Assembly: GCF_013378075.1 (NCBI RefSeq)
Contig: NZ_CP051131.1
Coordinates: forward strand, 2,802,501-2,866,500
Length of the DNA stretch: 64,000 nt
Reading direction: 5' to 3'
Source: Parasphingopyxis algicola
Lineage (GTDB): Bacteria; Pseudomonadota; Alphaproteobacteria; Sphingomonadales; Sphingomonadaceae
Part shown: in pieces, positions 53,516 to 61,541 of the stretch
Layout of the letters: the number at the start of each line of letters is the position of its first letter
How positions within the stretch are numbered: the stretch's first letter is position 1
The notes under the pieces: model-generated
The model's database searches: none
What the model saw: the letters and a program-made list of their open reading frames with translations, nothing else
Told to the model about the DNA's origin: nothing
Translations under genes and position numbers: made by a program

Positions 53516-53654
53516 ACCAATCCTCCCCCGCAAGGGGAGGGGGACCACGAAGTGGTGGAGGGGTATCCCGGCTGGCGCGGTGTAAAAGGCGAATGGTGAT
53601 ACCCCTCCGTCAGCCTTGCAGGCTGCCACCTCCCCTTGCAGGGGAGGATTGACC
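53516..53654. repeat. REP-like inverted repeat inside an operon
   Basis: Ends ACCAATCCTCCCCCGCAAGG (from 53516) and CTTGCAGGGGAGGATTGACC (to about 53654) are near complements. Inner arms GGAGGGGTATC (about 53557) and GATACCCCTCC (about 53598) also pair. It is a mobile-type palindromic element inserted between leuD and the lyase gene, and could weaken or stabilise the transcript there. Confidence 0.8.
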
Positions 53655-53672
53655 AAATAGCCTCTATAATGG

Positions 53673-54290
53673 TCATGCACGGTCTCCCAGGTAAATCCAC
53701 GGCCGGGCCTTGCGGTCCGCCGCCTGCCATATGGCGATGTCCTCGGCATTTTTGAGCGTCAGGTCGATCGCATCGAGCCCTTCCAAGAGCATCGCCTTAG
53801 CTTCCTCGCCGATATCGAATGCCCAGCTGCGCCCGTCGGGCAGCGTGATCGTCTGGGCGGGCAGGTCGATGGTGACGGGCGCGTCCGCGGCGGCGATGGC
53901 CTTGATATCATCGCGCTCCAACGCGGCGGGCAGCACGCCGTTCCGCACGCAATTGCCCGCGAAGATCGGCGCGAAACTCTCGGCGATGATCGCGCGGATG
54001 CCATATTCGGCCAGCGCCCAGACCGCATGTTCGCGGCTCGACCCGCAACCGAAATTGCGGCCGCCGAGCAGGATCTGCGTTTCGGCATGTTCGGGCCGAT
54101 TGAGCACGAAATCCGGGTTCGGTTTGCGCCCGCCGATCTTCGTGTAGCGCTGCCCGGCGAACAGCCCGTCGGCGATCCCCGTCTTGCCCGTGCTCGTCAT
54201 CTCGCGCGAGGGGATGATCTGGTCGGTATCGACATTGTCGCGGATCATCGGCGCGGGGAGAGCGGTGAGTGTGGTGAGCGGTTCAGCCAT
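53673..54290 (-). CDS. leuD: LeuD-type hydratase small subunit
   Basis: A 205-residue swivel subunit of the isopropylmalate/citramalate isomerase family: DNVDTDQIIPSREM, GGRNFGCGSSREHAVWALAEYGIRAI, and FAPIFAGNCVRNGVLP are all present. ATG 54290 shares its first base with the last base of leuC's stop (TGATG), so both subunits are made together. No leuA or leuB lies nearby, and the neighbours are a CoA-transferase and a lyase. It may therefore hydrate citraconate- or alkylmaleate-type acids rather than serve leucine synthesis. Confidence 0.93.
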   Translation of the reverse strand: MAEPLTTLTALPAPMIRDNVDTDQIIPSREMTSTGKTGIADGLFAGQRYTKIGGRKPNPDFVLNRPEHAETQILLGGRNFGCGSSREHAVWALAEYGIRAIIAESFAPIFAGNCVRNGVLPAALERDDIKAIAAADAPVTIDLPAQTITLPDGRSWAFDIGEEAKAMLLEGLDAIDLTLKNAEDIAIWQAADRKARPWIYLGDRA

Positions 54291-55669
54291 CAGCGTACCT
54301 CCCGCGGATCGGCGATGGCACCTGCAAGCGCGCTCGCCGCGACGGTTTCGGGGCTGGCGATATGAGTCTTCACATTCGGGCCTTGGCGGCTTTCGAAATT
54401 GCGGTTGGTCGAGGAGATTACGCGCGATCCGTCGCCGAAACTCTCGCCGCCGGCGTAAAAGCACATGGAGCAGCCGCTTTCGCGCCATTCGAACCCGGCG
54501 TCGAGAAAGATCCGGTCGATCCCTTCCTCCTCCGCCGCGCGTTTCACATGGCTCGATCCGGGCACGCAGATCGCCGTGACGCCGTCGGCGATACGCTTGC
54601 CCTTGAGCAGCGCCGAGGCGCGGCGCAGGTCGGAGAGCCGGCTGTTGGTGCAGCTGCCGATAAAGGCGGCATCGATGGCGAGCCCCTTGAGCGGTTGGCC
54701 GGGTTCGAGCGCCATATATGAGAGCGGCCGAGCCTCGGCATCCTCGGGCACATGGCCGTCGATCCTGACACTGGCCTCGGGGCTGGTGCCCCAGCTGACC
54801 ATTGGCCGGATGGCCGCTGCGTCGATGGCGATCTCGGCGTCGAACCGCGCGCTGGAACCGCTCTTCAATGTTCGCCAATGGGCGAGCGCCGCCTCCCATT
54901 GGTCGCCCTTCGGCGCATAGCGGCGGCCGTCGAGCCAGGCATAGGTCTTGTCGTCGGGCGCGATGAACCCGCTCATCGCCGAAAATTCGGTCGCCATGTT
55001 GCAGAGCGTCATGCGCCCTTCCATCGACAGCGCCTCGACCGCTTCGCCCGCAAATTCGACGGCATGGCCCTTGCCGCCTGCCGCTCCATGCTCCGCGATC
55101 AGCGCGAGGATCATGTCCTTGGGCGTGACGCCGAACGGAAGCGCGCCTTCCAACGTCACCCGCATGGATTTCGGCTTTTCGAGCCGCAGCGTGCCCGTCG
55201 CCATCGCATGTTCGGCCTCGGACGAGCCGATGCCCCAAGCCAGCGCGCCGAATGCGCCTTGCGTGCAGGTATGGCTGTCGGGCGCGATCAGCGTACAGCC
55301 GGGCAGCACGATGCCGAGCTCGGGCGAGATCACATGGACGATGCCCTGATCGGGATCGGTGACGTCGAACAGCGTGATGCCTGCCGCCTTGGCCGCCGCC
55401 CGCAATTCGGTGATGAATATCTGCCCGCCCGGCATCAAGGTCCGGTCGCCGCGTCCCGGCCGGGTGTCGACGATATGATCGGCCACCGCGAAAACGCGGG
55501 ATGGATCGGCGACCTTCCGCCCGGTTTCGGCGAGCGCATTGAGCGCCGCGGGTCCCGTGCGCTCGTGCAGGAATATCCGGTCGATCGCGATCAGCTGCGC
55601 GCCGCCGGCAAGGTCGGCCGCGACATGGCTGTCCCACAGCCTGTCGAAGAGGCTGGCCTGGCCGGTCAG
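54290..55669 (-). CDS. leuC: LeuC-type hydratase large subunit (CTG start)
   Basis: A 459-residue aconitase-fold subunit. The 4Fe-4S cysteines lie in FIGSCTNSR and GCSMCFYAGG; PDSHTCTQGAFGALAWGIGSSE is the active-site loop. Homology begins at SLFDRLWDSHV, upstream of the first GTG (55486). The only plausible start covering it is CTG 55669, which overlaps the preceding stop as CTGA and has TGGAGG seven bases before it. No ATG, GTG or TTG lies in frame between the upstream region and 55486. With LeuD it forms a hydratase/isomerase of a C5-C7 dicarboxylate. Confidence 0.9.
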   Translation of the reverse strand: MTGQASLFDRLWDSHVAADLAGGAQLIAIDRIFLHERTGPAALNALAETGRKVADPSRVFAVADHIVDTRPGRGDRTLMPGGQIFITELRAAAKAAGITLFDVTDPDQGIVHVISPELGIVLPGCTLIAPDSHTCTQGAFGALAWGIGSSEAEHAMATGTLRLEKPKSMRVTLEGALPFGVTPKDMILALIAEHGAAGGKGHAVEFAGEAVEALSMEGRMTLCNMATEFSAMSGFIAPDDKTYAWLDGRRYAPKGDQWEAALAHWRTLKSGSSARFDAEIAIDAAAIRPMVSWGTSPEASVRIDGHVPEDAEARPLSYMALEPGQPLKGLAIDAAFIGSCTNSRLSDLRRASALLKGKRIADGVTAICVPGSSHVKRAAEEEGIDRIFLDAGFEWRESGCSMCFYAGGESFGDGSRVISSTNRNFESRQGPNVKTHIASPETVAASALAGAIADPREVR

Positions 55670-56163
55670 GTCGCCGCCTCCATTTCCGCATCCATCGACC
55701 GCCAGTCCTTCGTCACGAACGTCTCCTGAATCGCTGTGCGGGTTTCGAGCCGGCCGTCGCGGATCCAGTGCCAGGTGCGGCAGCGGTTTTGTCCATCATC
55801 CGATAACTGGATCATCTCGTAAAGATAGAGTTCGGGATCGCCGGTGCGCTGCCAATAAAGCATCATCGTGCGGCTATACTCGTCGAGATCGACGGCCGAG
55901 GCCCAGCCCTTGATGAGATCATTGTCCCACCAGAGGCGCCCATCCCGATAGTCTGCCGGAAAATCGCGGATCTCGGTCCGGCCGTCGAGCCAGGTGTAGT
56001 GATTGGTCTGGTGATAGGGATGGGGCCCGTTATCGGGCAGGCGGCAGATCAGGCGCGAGGCATGTTCGTCCACCTTCTCGTTCGCCGCGTCGAAATAGCT
56101 GTAGGTGCCGTCCCAGACGCCTTCATGGCGCGCGAGCAGTGGCATGTCTTCGCGAATTCCCAT
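55666..56163 (-). CDS. DUF3598-like protein (paralogue 2)
   Basis: A 165-residue protein without a signal peptide, related to the 39937-40449 product through HEGVWDGTYSYFD, YRDGRLWWDN and RTWHWIRDGRLETRT. ATG 56163 starts two bases after the hydrolase stop (TGACAATG), and its own stop overlaps the leuC CTG. Its place in the middle of a catabolic operon implies a direct role, perhaps binding or isomerising an intermediate. Family function unknown. Confidence 0.75.
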   Translation of the reverse strand: MGIREDMPLLARHEGVWDGTYSYFDAANEKVDEHASRLICRLPDNGPHPYHQTNHYTWLDGRTEIRDFPADYRDGRLWWDNDLIKGWASAVDLDEYSRTMMLYWQRTGDPELYLYEMIQLSDDGQNRCRTWHWIRDGRLETRTAIQETFVTKDWRSMDAEMEAAT

Positions 56164-56165
56164 TG

Positions 56166-57530
56166 TCAGCTTTCCTTGTCGAGCAGGGCCCGATGCCAGG
56201 CTTGGGCAGCGCGCGCGCGAAGCAGGTCGCGATGTTCGGCTGCCAACCTTTCCGGTGTCAGGGCGGCGGGATCGAATGGCCGGGCATGTGCGGTATCGGC
56301 TTCGTACCAGGGTTCGAAAAAGTGGCGCGCGCGTACGACCTGCCAGGCGGTGGTAAGATAGGCGCCGAACCGGTCGGGGTCGAGGTCAGGATAGAGCCGG
56401 GCCGGATCGCCGGATAGCGGTGGCGGTACGACGGTACGGGCCGCGCCGAAATGTGCTGTGACCGCATCGATGACCGGAGCCCAGCCGACCCAGTCCTTGG
56501 GCGTCTCGCCGTTCCAACCGTCCGACAGGCCATGGCCGGGCAGATCCATAAAGAGCGCATCGGGCGCCGGATCTGTCGCGAGCGCGCGGCCCGGCTCATG
56601 CAGATGCAATGTGTCGGCTTCGGGATTGCCGCGCCAATGGATCAGGCCCTCGAAGCCGGCCACCGCCACGTGCAGGAATCCGCGATCCTTCGTCTCGGGC
56701 AATGCTCCGATCTGCGGATGATCGCCGGCGAACAGATGGTCGAGGCTGGCCTGCTGATGGTTTTCGGGCGTCGCGACCTTGCGCGCCTCCCAGCCCGCGG
56801 GCATCTCGCCCAGCCGGTCGATATGCTCCTGCAGCGGATCGCCGTCATAGGCGGTGATCAGGCAGGGCGGCATCACAGCATCGGGCGGCGGGATATCGCG
56901 CGGCGCGCGCAGCACGGCGCCGTACCCCGCCTGATAGGCATTGCCCGCATCCAGCATCTCGCGGACCACGGCATCGACCCGGTCCGGATCGTCATGCGCG
57001 ACCGTCAGCCGGTGTGTCTCGTCGGTCGCGAACCAGGGGAAGAACCAGCTCTGCTCGAGAATCCGGTTCCACAGCCAGGTCAGATGCTCGCCATAGTCGC
57101 TGGGGTGGAAGGGCGGCAGATAGGCGTCGCCGAACAGCGCCATCTCGTCCGGCGTCCAGACCGCATAGCCGCCCATCGCCACGCGCGTGAACCGCCCGGG
57201 CTGCTGTTTGATCGCCGTCATCAGGATGATTGCACCCGAATGGAAGCCGTAAGCCGCACAGCGATCAATTCCGAGCGCGTCCAGCAAGTCGTGCACGGCC
57301 CGTGCGAAATCATTGATGTCGGGATTGCCGGGCAGCGGGTCTGACTGGCCGAAGCCCGGCGTGTCGGGCGCGATGCAGGTGAAATGCGGCGCCCATGTCT
57401 CCATCAGCACCTCATATTCGGCCGAACTGCGCGGGCTCTGGTGCACCATCAGCAGGACCGGCCCCGAACCGGCCTTGCGGTAATGCACCGTGCGGTCGCC
57501 AACGCGGATGAAGTGACGGGTGATGATCAT
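56166..57530 (-). CDS. alpha/beta hydrolase with a second hydrolase-like half
   Basis: A 454-residue protein, long for the fold (usually 270-300). The first half has the oxyanion region VHQSPRSSAEY, DTPGFGQSDP and the elbow YGFHSGAIIL, where Ser follows FH rather than the usual GH. The second half repeats a strand-turn pattern, FMDLPGHGLSDGW at about 340-355, as if a second copy had degenerated. ATG 57530 follows AAGGAGGCG. It is first in the leftward operon, 20 bases from the shared operator. It probably hydrolyses an ester or lactone that enters the pathway. Confidence 0.82.
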   Translation of the reverse strand: MIITRHFIRVGDRTVHYRKAGSGPVLLMVHQSPRSSAEYEVLMETWAPHFTCIAPDTPGFGQSDPLPGNPDINDFARAVHDLLDALGIDRCAAYGFHSGAIILMTAIKQQPGRFTRVAMGGYAVWTPDEMALFGDAYLPPFHPSDYGEHLTWLWNRILEQSWFFPWFATDETHRLTVAHDDPDRVDAVVREMLDAGNAYQAGYGAVLRAPRDIPPPDAVMPPCLITAYDGDPLQEHIDRLGEMPAGWEARKVATPENHQQASLDHLFAGDHPQIGALPETKDRGFLHVAVAGFEGLIHWRGNPEADTLHLHEPGRALATDPAPDALFMDLPGHGLSDGWNGETPKDWVGWAPVIDAVTAHFGAARTVVPPPLSGDPARLYPDLDPDRFGAYLTTAWQVVRARHFFEPWYEADTAHARPFDPAALTPERLAAEHRDLLRARAAQAWHRALLDKES

Positions 57531-57550
57531 CGCCTCCTTGTGAATTGGCT

Positions 57551-57568
57551 AATTTGTCCGGACAAATT
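57551..57568. promoter_or_regulatory. shared operator, copy 3 (between divergent catabolic operons)
   Basis: AATTTGTCCGGACAAATT, a perfect 18-bp palindrome between the starts at 57530 and 57636. It can control both operons at once. The same core lies before two TonB receptor genes (41611, 49510). A possible rightward -10 is TATAGA at 57599. Confidence 0.78.
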
Positions 57569-57635
57569 CATCTCGACAAGTCTTTTCTTCTCGCCCACTA
57601 TAGATGGCTCTCTGGGTGTAAACGAGATCGTCAAC

Positions 57636-58310
57636 ATGAACGGTACGAAAATGGTCAGCGACGGAAAGACGGCGCGCGAGATATTCGAAGGCGTGATGGC
57701 CAATCCGGCGCGCAAGAAATTCGGCTTCGGCGAGAAGCTCGCCATCGTCAATGTCGATATCCAGCGCGCCTATACCGATCTCGAAACGTTCAAGACGGCC
57801 TATGAGACCGACCCCGACCAGATCGCCCATGTGAACCGGATTTCCGGGCTTGCGCGGGCGAACAGTATGCCCGTGATCTGGTCGCGTGTGGCCTATAAGG
57901 ACGATGCCGGCGATGCGGGCGTCTGGGGTACGCGGACAGATACCGAGGATAGTCTCCAGAACATCAAATATGGCAGCGAGCGGCACGAATTCGATCCGCG
58001 CTGCGCGATCGATCCGGACGACATGACCTTCACCAAGCGGATGCCGAGCGCGTTCTTTGAGACTCCGCTAGCCAGCTATCTGACATGGCACAAGGTCGAC
58101 ACGGTGGTGGTGACAGGCGGCTCCACCTCGGGCTGCGTGCGCGCAACGGCCGTCGATTCGCTTTCCCATGGCTATCGCACGATCGTCCCCATCGAGACCT
58201 GCGCGGACAAGCACGAAAGCTATCATTTCGCCAACCTCACCGACCTCCAGCTCAAATATGCCGATGTCGAGCCGGTTCAGGCGGTGATCGACTGGCTGGA
58301 GGCGCGCTGA
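57636..58310 (+). CDS. isochorismatase-like cysteine amidohydrolase
   Basis: A 224-residue cysteine hydrolase with the D-K-C triad: Asp41 (VNVDIQRAY), Lys134 (FTKRMPSAF) and Cys167 (TSGCVRATAVD). This resembles N-carbamoylsarcosine amidase and maleamate amidohydrolase (NicF-type). GGSTSGCVRATAVDSLSHGYR is the family's active-site loop. ATG 57636 has a weak ribosome site; it is first in the rightward operon. Its stop and the next start overlap (TGATG). It likely turns a half-amide into an acid plus ammonia. Confidence 0.87.
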   Translation: MNGTKMVSDGKTAREIFEGVMANPARKKFGFGEKLAIVNVDIQRAYTDLETFKTAYETDPDQIAHVNRISGLARANSMPVIWSRVAYKDDAGDAGVWGTRTDTEDSLQNIKYGSERHEFDPRCAIDPDDMTFTKRMPSAFFETPLASYLTWHKVDTVVVTGGSTSGCVRATAVDSLSHGYRTIVPIETCADKHESYHFANLTDLQLKYADVEPVQAVIDWLEAR

Positions 58311-59200
58311 TGCGGGAGGGGGCGGCCGATCCCGGACTCTACGATTTCAAGGCGTGGCGCGGGCGGCCCAAGCTGGCATGGCCGGGCGGCAAGACTTGCG
58401 CGGTCTGGGTCGCGCCCAATCTCGAATTTTACGAGCTCGATCCACCCGCCAATCCGCACCGCAAGAGCTGGCCGAAACCGCATCCCGATGTCGTTGGCTA
58501 TTCGCATCGCGACCATGCCAACCGCGTCTCGCACTGGCGGATGGCCGACGTCATGTCGAAGCACGGCTTTCCGGGATCGGTGAGTCTCTCGGTCGCGCTC
58601 TGCGACCATATCCCGGAAGTCGTCGAGGACGCGAATGCGCGCGGCTGGGAGTTTTTCAGCCACGGCATCTACAACACGCGGTACAGCTACGGCGTGGACG
58701 AGGCGCAGGAACGCGCGATCATCGAGGATTCGATTCGGACGGTGCGCGACGCGACCGGCCAGACGATCCGCGGCTGGCTCGCCCCGGCGCTGACCCATAC
58801 GCCGCGTACGCTCGATCTGATCGCAGAGTACGGCCTCGATTATACCTGCGATCTCTATCATGACGACCAGCCGACCGATGTGAAGGTCGCGAGCGGGCAG
58901 CTGACGGCAATCCCCTACAGCCTCGAGGTCAACGACCATTACGGTTTCTTCATCTACAATATGAGCCCGCGGGAATATGCCGATACGCTGATCCGCCAGT
59001 TCGAGCGGCTGGCGACGGAGGGCGAGGAGTCCGGCACGGTGATGTGCATCCCGCTGCACAGTTACCTCATCGGTCAGCCGCACCGGATCGGACCGTTCGA
59101 GGAGGTGCTCAAGCATATCGCGGCAGACGGCCGCGCCTGGATCGCGAAGGCGGGAGAGATCGTGGATTCATTCCGCGGTCAGACGGGGGACGCGTTATGA
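58310..59200 (+). CDS. PuuE/imidase-like polysaccharide-deacetylase-fold enzyme 1
   Basis: A 296-residue CE4-fold protein. VWVAPNLEFYE and GVDEAQERAIIEDS fit the group of allantoinase (PuuE) and cyclic imide hydrolases. The H-x3-H of true deacetylases is degenerate: FFSHGIYNTRY keeps one His. PLHSYLIGQPHRIGPFEEVLKHI near the C-terminus is typical of this group. It overlaps both neighbours by 1-4 bases. It likely opens a cyclic amide or imide; metal use is uncertain. Confidence 0.82.
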   Translation: MREGAADPGLYDFKAWRGRPKLAWPGGKTCAVWVAPNLEFYELDPPANPHRKSWPKPHPDVVGYSHRDHANRVSHWRMADVMSKHGFPGSVSLSVALCDHIPEVVEDANARGWEFFSHGIYNTRYSYGVDEAQERAIIEDSIRTVRDATGQTIRGWLAPALTHTPRTLDLIAEYGLDYTCDLYHDDQPTDVKVASGQLTAIPYSLEVNDHYGFFIYNMSPREYADTLIRQFERLATEGEESGTVMCIPLHSYLIGQPHRIGPFEEVLKHIAADGRAWIAKAGEIVDSFRGQTGDAL

Positions 59201-60120
59201 GCCTCGATCCCGCCTATCTCGAATATCCGAAGCGCGGGCGCGGCATGGATCACGACTATTATCCGTACAGCCGCTTCGACACGCGCCCGCCGGTCCAATG
59301 GCGGGACGGCAAACAGGTCGCGATCTGGCCGGTCATCAGCCTCGAATGGTTTCCGATCACCCCCAGCGACGAACCGTTCCGCGCGCCCGGCCATATGCAG
59401 ACGGCTTATCCCGATTATCGCCATTACACCGCGCGCGAATATGGGACGCGGGTCGGGCTCTACCGGCTGCTCGATGCGTTCGAGGCGATAGGCGCGAAAA
59501 TATCGGTCGCCACGAACAGCGCGATCGCGGATCGCTACCCCGAGATTATCGAAGCGATTGTCGGTGCGGGCCATGAGATCGTCGCCCATTCGACCGACAT
59601 GAACGGCACCATCGCCAGCGGGCTGCCCGAGGATGAGGAGTGCGCGCTGATCGTGCAGTCGCTGGATACGCTGGAGCGGGTGAGCGGATCGCGCCCGCGC
59701 GGCTGGCTATCCATCGCGCGTTCGCAGAGCTTCAATACGGCCAAGCTGCTCGCCGACGCCGGCGTCGACTATATGTGCGACTGGGTGAATGACGAGCTGC
59801 CGTACCGCTTTGCGACGGCAGCTGGCGATATCGTCAATATCCCGCTCAATCACGAATTGTCGGATCGCCAGATTATTAACGTTCAGCAGCAATCGGCGGA
59901 CAGCTATGTCCACCAGATGCAGAACGCCTACGCTTGGCTGGCCGGCGAGGCCGACACCCACGGCGGCCGCATGCTGCCCATGCATCTGACGCCCTATATC
60001 ATGGGGCTTCCCTACCGGATGGATGCGTTCGAGGGCCTGCTGCGCTGGTTCGCTGACCAGCCGGGCACCTGGTTTGCGCGCGGCGATGCGATTCTCGACA
60101 GCTGGGCTGCGCAACAATGA
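59197..60120 (+). CDS. PuuE/imidase-like polysaccharide-deacetylase-fold enzyme 2
   Basis: A 307-residue paralogue-type CE4-fold protein. DYYPYSRFDTRPPVQWRDGKQVAIWPVISLEW and EIVAHSTDMNGTI show the fold, again with one of the paired histidines missing (H-S-T-D-M-N). LPMHLTPYIMGLPYRMDAFEGLLRWF ends it. Divergence from enzyme 1 suggests a heteromer or two successive steps. It overlaps enzyme 1 (ATGA) and the dehydrogenase (ATGA). Confidence 0.8.
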   Translation: MSLDPAYLEYPKRGRGMDHDYYPYSRFDTRPPVQWRDGKQVAIWPVISLEWFPITPSDEPFRAPGHMQTAYPDYRHYTAREYGTRVGLYRLLDAFEAIGAKISVATNSAIADRYPEIIEAIVGAGHEIVAHSTDMNGTIASGLPEDEECALIVQSLDTLERVSGSRPRGWLSIARSQSFNTAKLLADAGVDYMCDWVNDELPYRFATAAGDIVNIPLNHELSDRQIINVQQQSADSYVHQMQNAYAWLAGEADTHGGRMLPMHLTPYIMGLPYRMDAFEGLLRWFADQPGTWFARGDAILDSWAAQQ

Positions 60121-61541
60121 AGGTCCGCAACCCGCGCACCGGCGAATGCGATTATGAGATCGCGCCACTGGACGAGCAGGCGGTTGCGGATACGGCAGCA
60201 CGGTTACGCAAGGCGCAAACCGGTTGGACCGATCTCTCCGTCGAAGACCGTGGCGATATCCTGTTGCGCTGGGTGAAGGCGATAGAGGCTCGGATCGACG
60301 ACATTGCCGCTGCGCTAACGGTCGATACCGGTCGGTCGGGAATCTCGCGGCTGGAGGTGCTCGGCATTCCGGGCCTGATACAGCGCTGGGCGAGTTCCGC
60401 TGTCGATATCATTGCCGAGCATTCGCCGTCCGGCGCGCCCACCGCGCAGCCGACGATCACGACGACGACCCGGCTCGTCCCCTATCCGCTAGTCGGCGTG
60501 ATTTCGCCCTGGAATTTCCCGCTGACGCTAGCGCTGATCGACGCGATCCCGGCGCTGATGGCGGGTTGTGCGGTGCTGGTGAAACCGTCCGAAGTCACAC
60601 CGCGCTTCATCCGCCCGTTGGCCGAGACGATAGCCGAGGTGCCGGAGATCGCCGAGGTGCTGGTGATCATCGAAGGCGATGGTGCGACCGGTGCGGCGAT
60701 GGTCGAGCATGTCGATTATGTCTGCTTCACCGGATCGGTGGCTACGGGCCGCAAGGTGGGCGAGGCGGCCGCGCGCGCCTTCATCCCGGCGAGCCTCGAA
60801 CTAGGCGGCAAGGATCCGATGCTGGTACTGGCCAGCGCCGACCCCGTCAAAGCAGCGGAAACGGCCGTGCGCGCCAGCATCGTGAATACAGGCCAGGCCT
60901 GCCAGTCGATCGAGCGCGTCTATGTCGCGCGCGAGATAGCCGAGCCGTTCATGGCCGCGCTGGTGGAGAAAGCGAAGGCCGTGCGTCTCAACCATCCCGA
61001 TATCGGCAGCGGCGATATCGGGCCGTTTATCTTCGAAAAGCAGGCGGCGATCGTGCAGGCGCATATCGACGATGCGGTCGCCAAGGGCGCGGACGTTCTG
61101 GCCGGCGGACAGGTCGAAAATCTCGATGGCGGGCTGTATCTGCGCCCGACCGTGCTGAGCGGCGTCACACCCGACATGGCGATCGTCACGGAGGAAACTT
61201 TCGGCCCCGTCATCCCGGTAATCGTCTTCGACGATGTCGACCAGGCCGTCCAACTGGCCAATACCAGTATTTACGGCCTGTCCGCCGCTGTGATCGCGGG
61301 GACCGCCGCGGAAGCCGAAAGCGTCGCCGTGCGTCTCAACGCTGGCGGCGTTTCGATCAATGACGGCTCATTGACCTCGATGATCTGGGAAGCGGAAAAA
61401 TCGAGCTTCGGCCTGTCCGGGCTCGGTCCCTCGCGGATGGGAGAGAGTGGCTTGCTCCGTTTCTTCCGCCGTCAGGCCCTGATCCGGCAGGAAGGCGAGG
61501 CCGCGCCGATAACGGCCTATGCGGAGGAGAATTTGCGATGA
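60117..61541 (+). CDS. NAD(P)-dependent aldehyde dehydrogenase
   Basis: A 474-residue ALDH. The nucleophile is Cys262 in NTGQACQSIERVYV; the general base is Glu228 in LELGGKDPML. GVISPWNFPLTLALIDAIPALMAGCAVLVKPSE is the cofactor segment, and EETFGPVIPVIVFDD is the later family motif. It oxidises an aldehyde to an acid (or acyl-CoA). The starting ATG overlaps the upstream stop. It belongs to the pathway encoded by this operon. Confidence 0.93.
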   Translation: MKVRNPRTGECDYEIAPLDEQAVADTAARLRKAQTGWTDLSVEDRGDILLRWVKAIEARIDDIAAALTVDTGRSGISRLEVLGIPGLIQRWASSAVDIIAEHSPSGAPTAQPTITTTTRLVPYPLVGVISPWNFPLTLALIDAIPALMAGCAVLVKPSEVTPRFIRPLAETIAEVPEIAEVLVIIEGDGATGAAMVEHVDYVCFTGSVATGRKVGEAAARAFIPASLELGGKDPMLVLASADPVKAAETAVRASIVNTGQACQSIERVYVAREIAEPFMAALVEKAKAVRLNHPDIGSGDIGPFIFEKQAAIVQAHIDDAVAKGADVLAGGQVENLDGGLYLRPTVLSGVTPDMAIVTEETFGPVIPVIVFDDVDQAVQLANTSIYGLSAAVIAGTAAEAESVAVRLNAGGVSINDGSLTSMIWEAEKSSFGLSGLGPSRMGESGLLRFFRRQALIRQEGEAAPITAYAEENLR

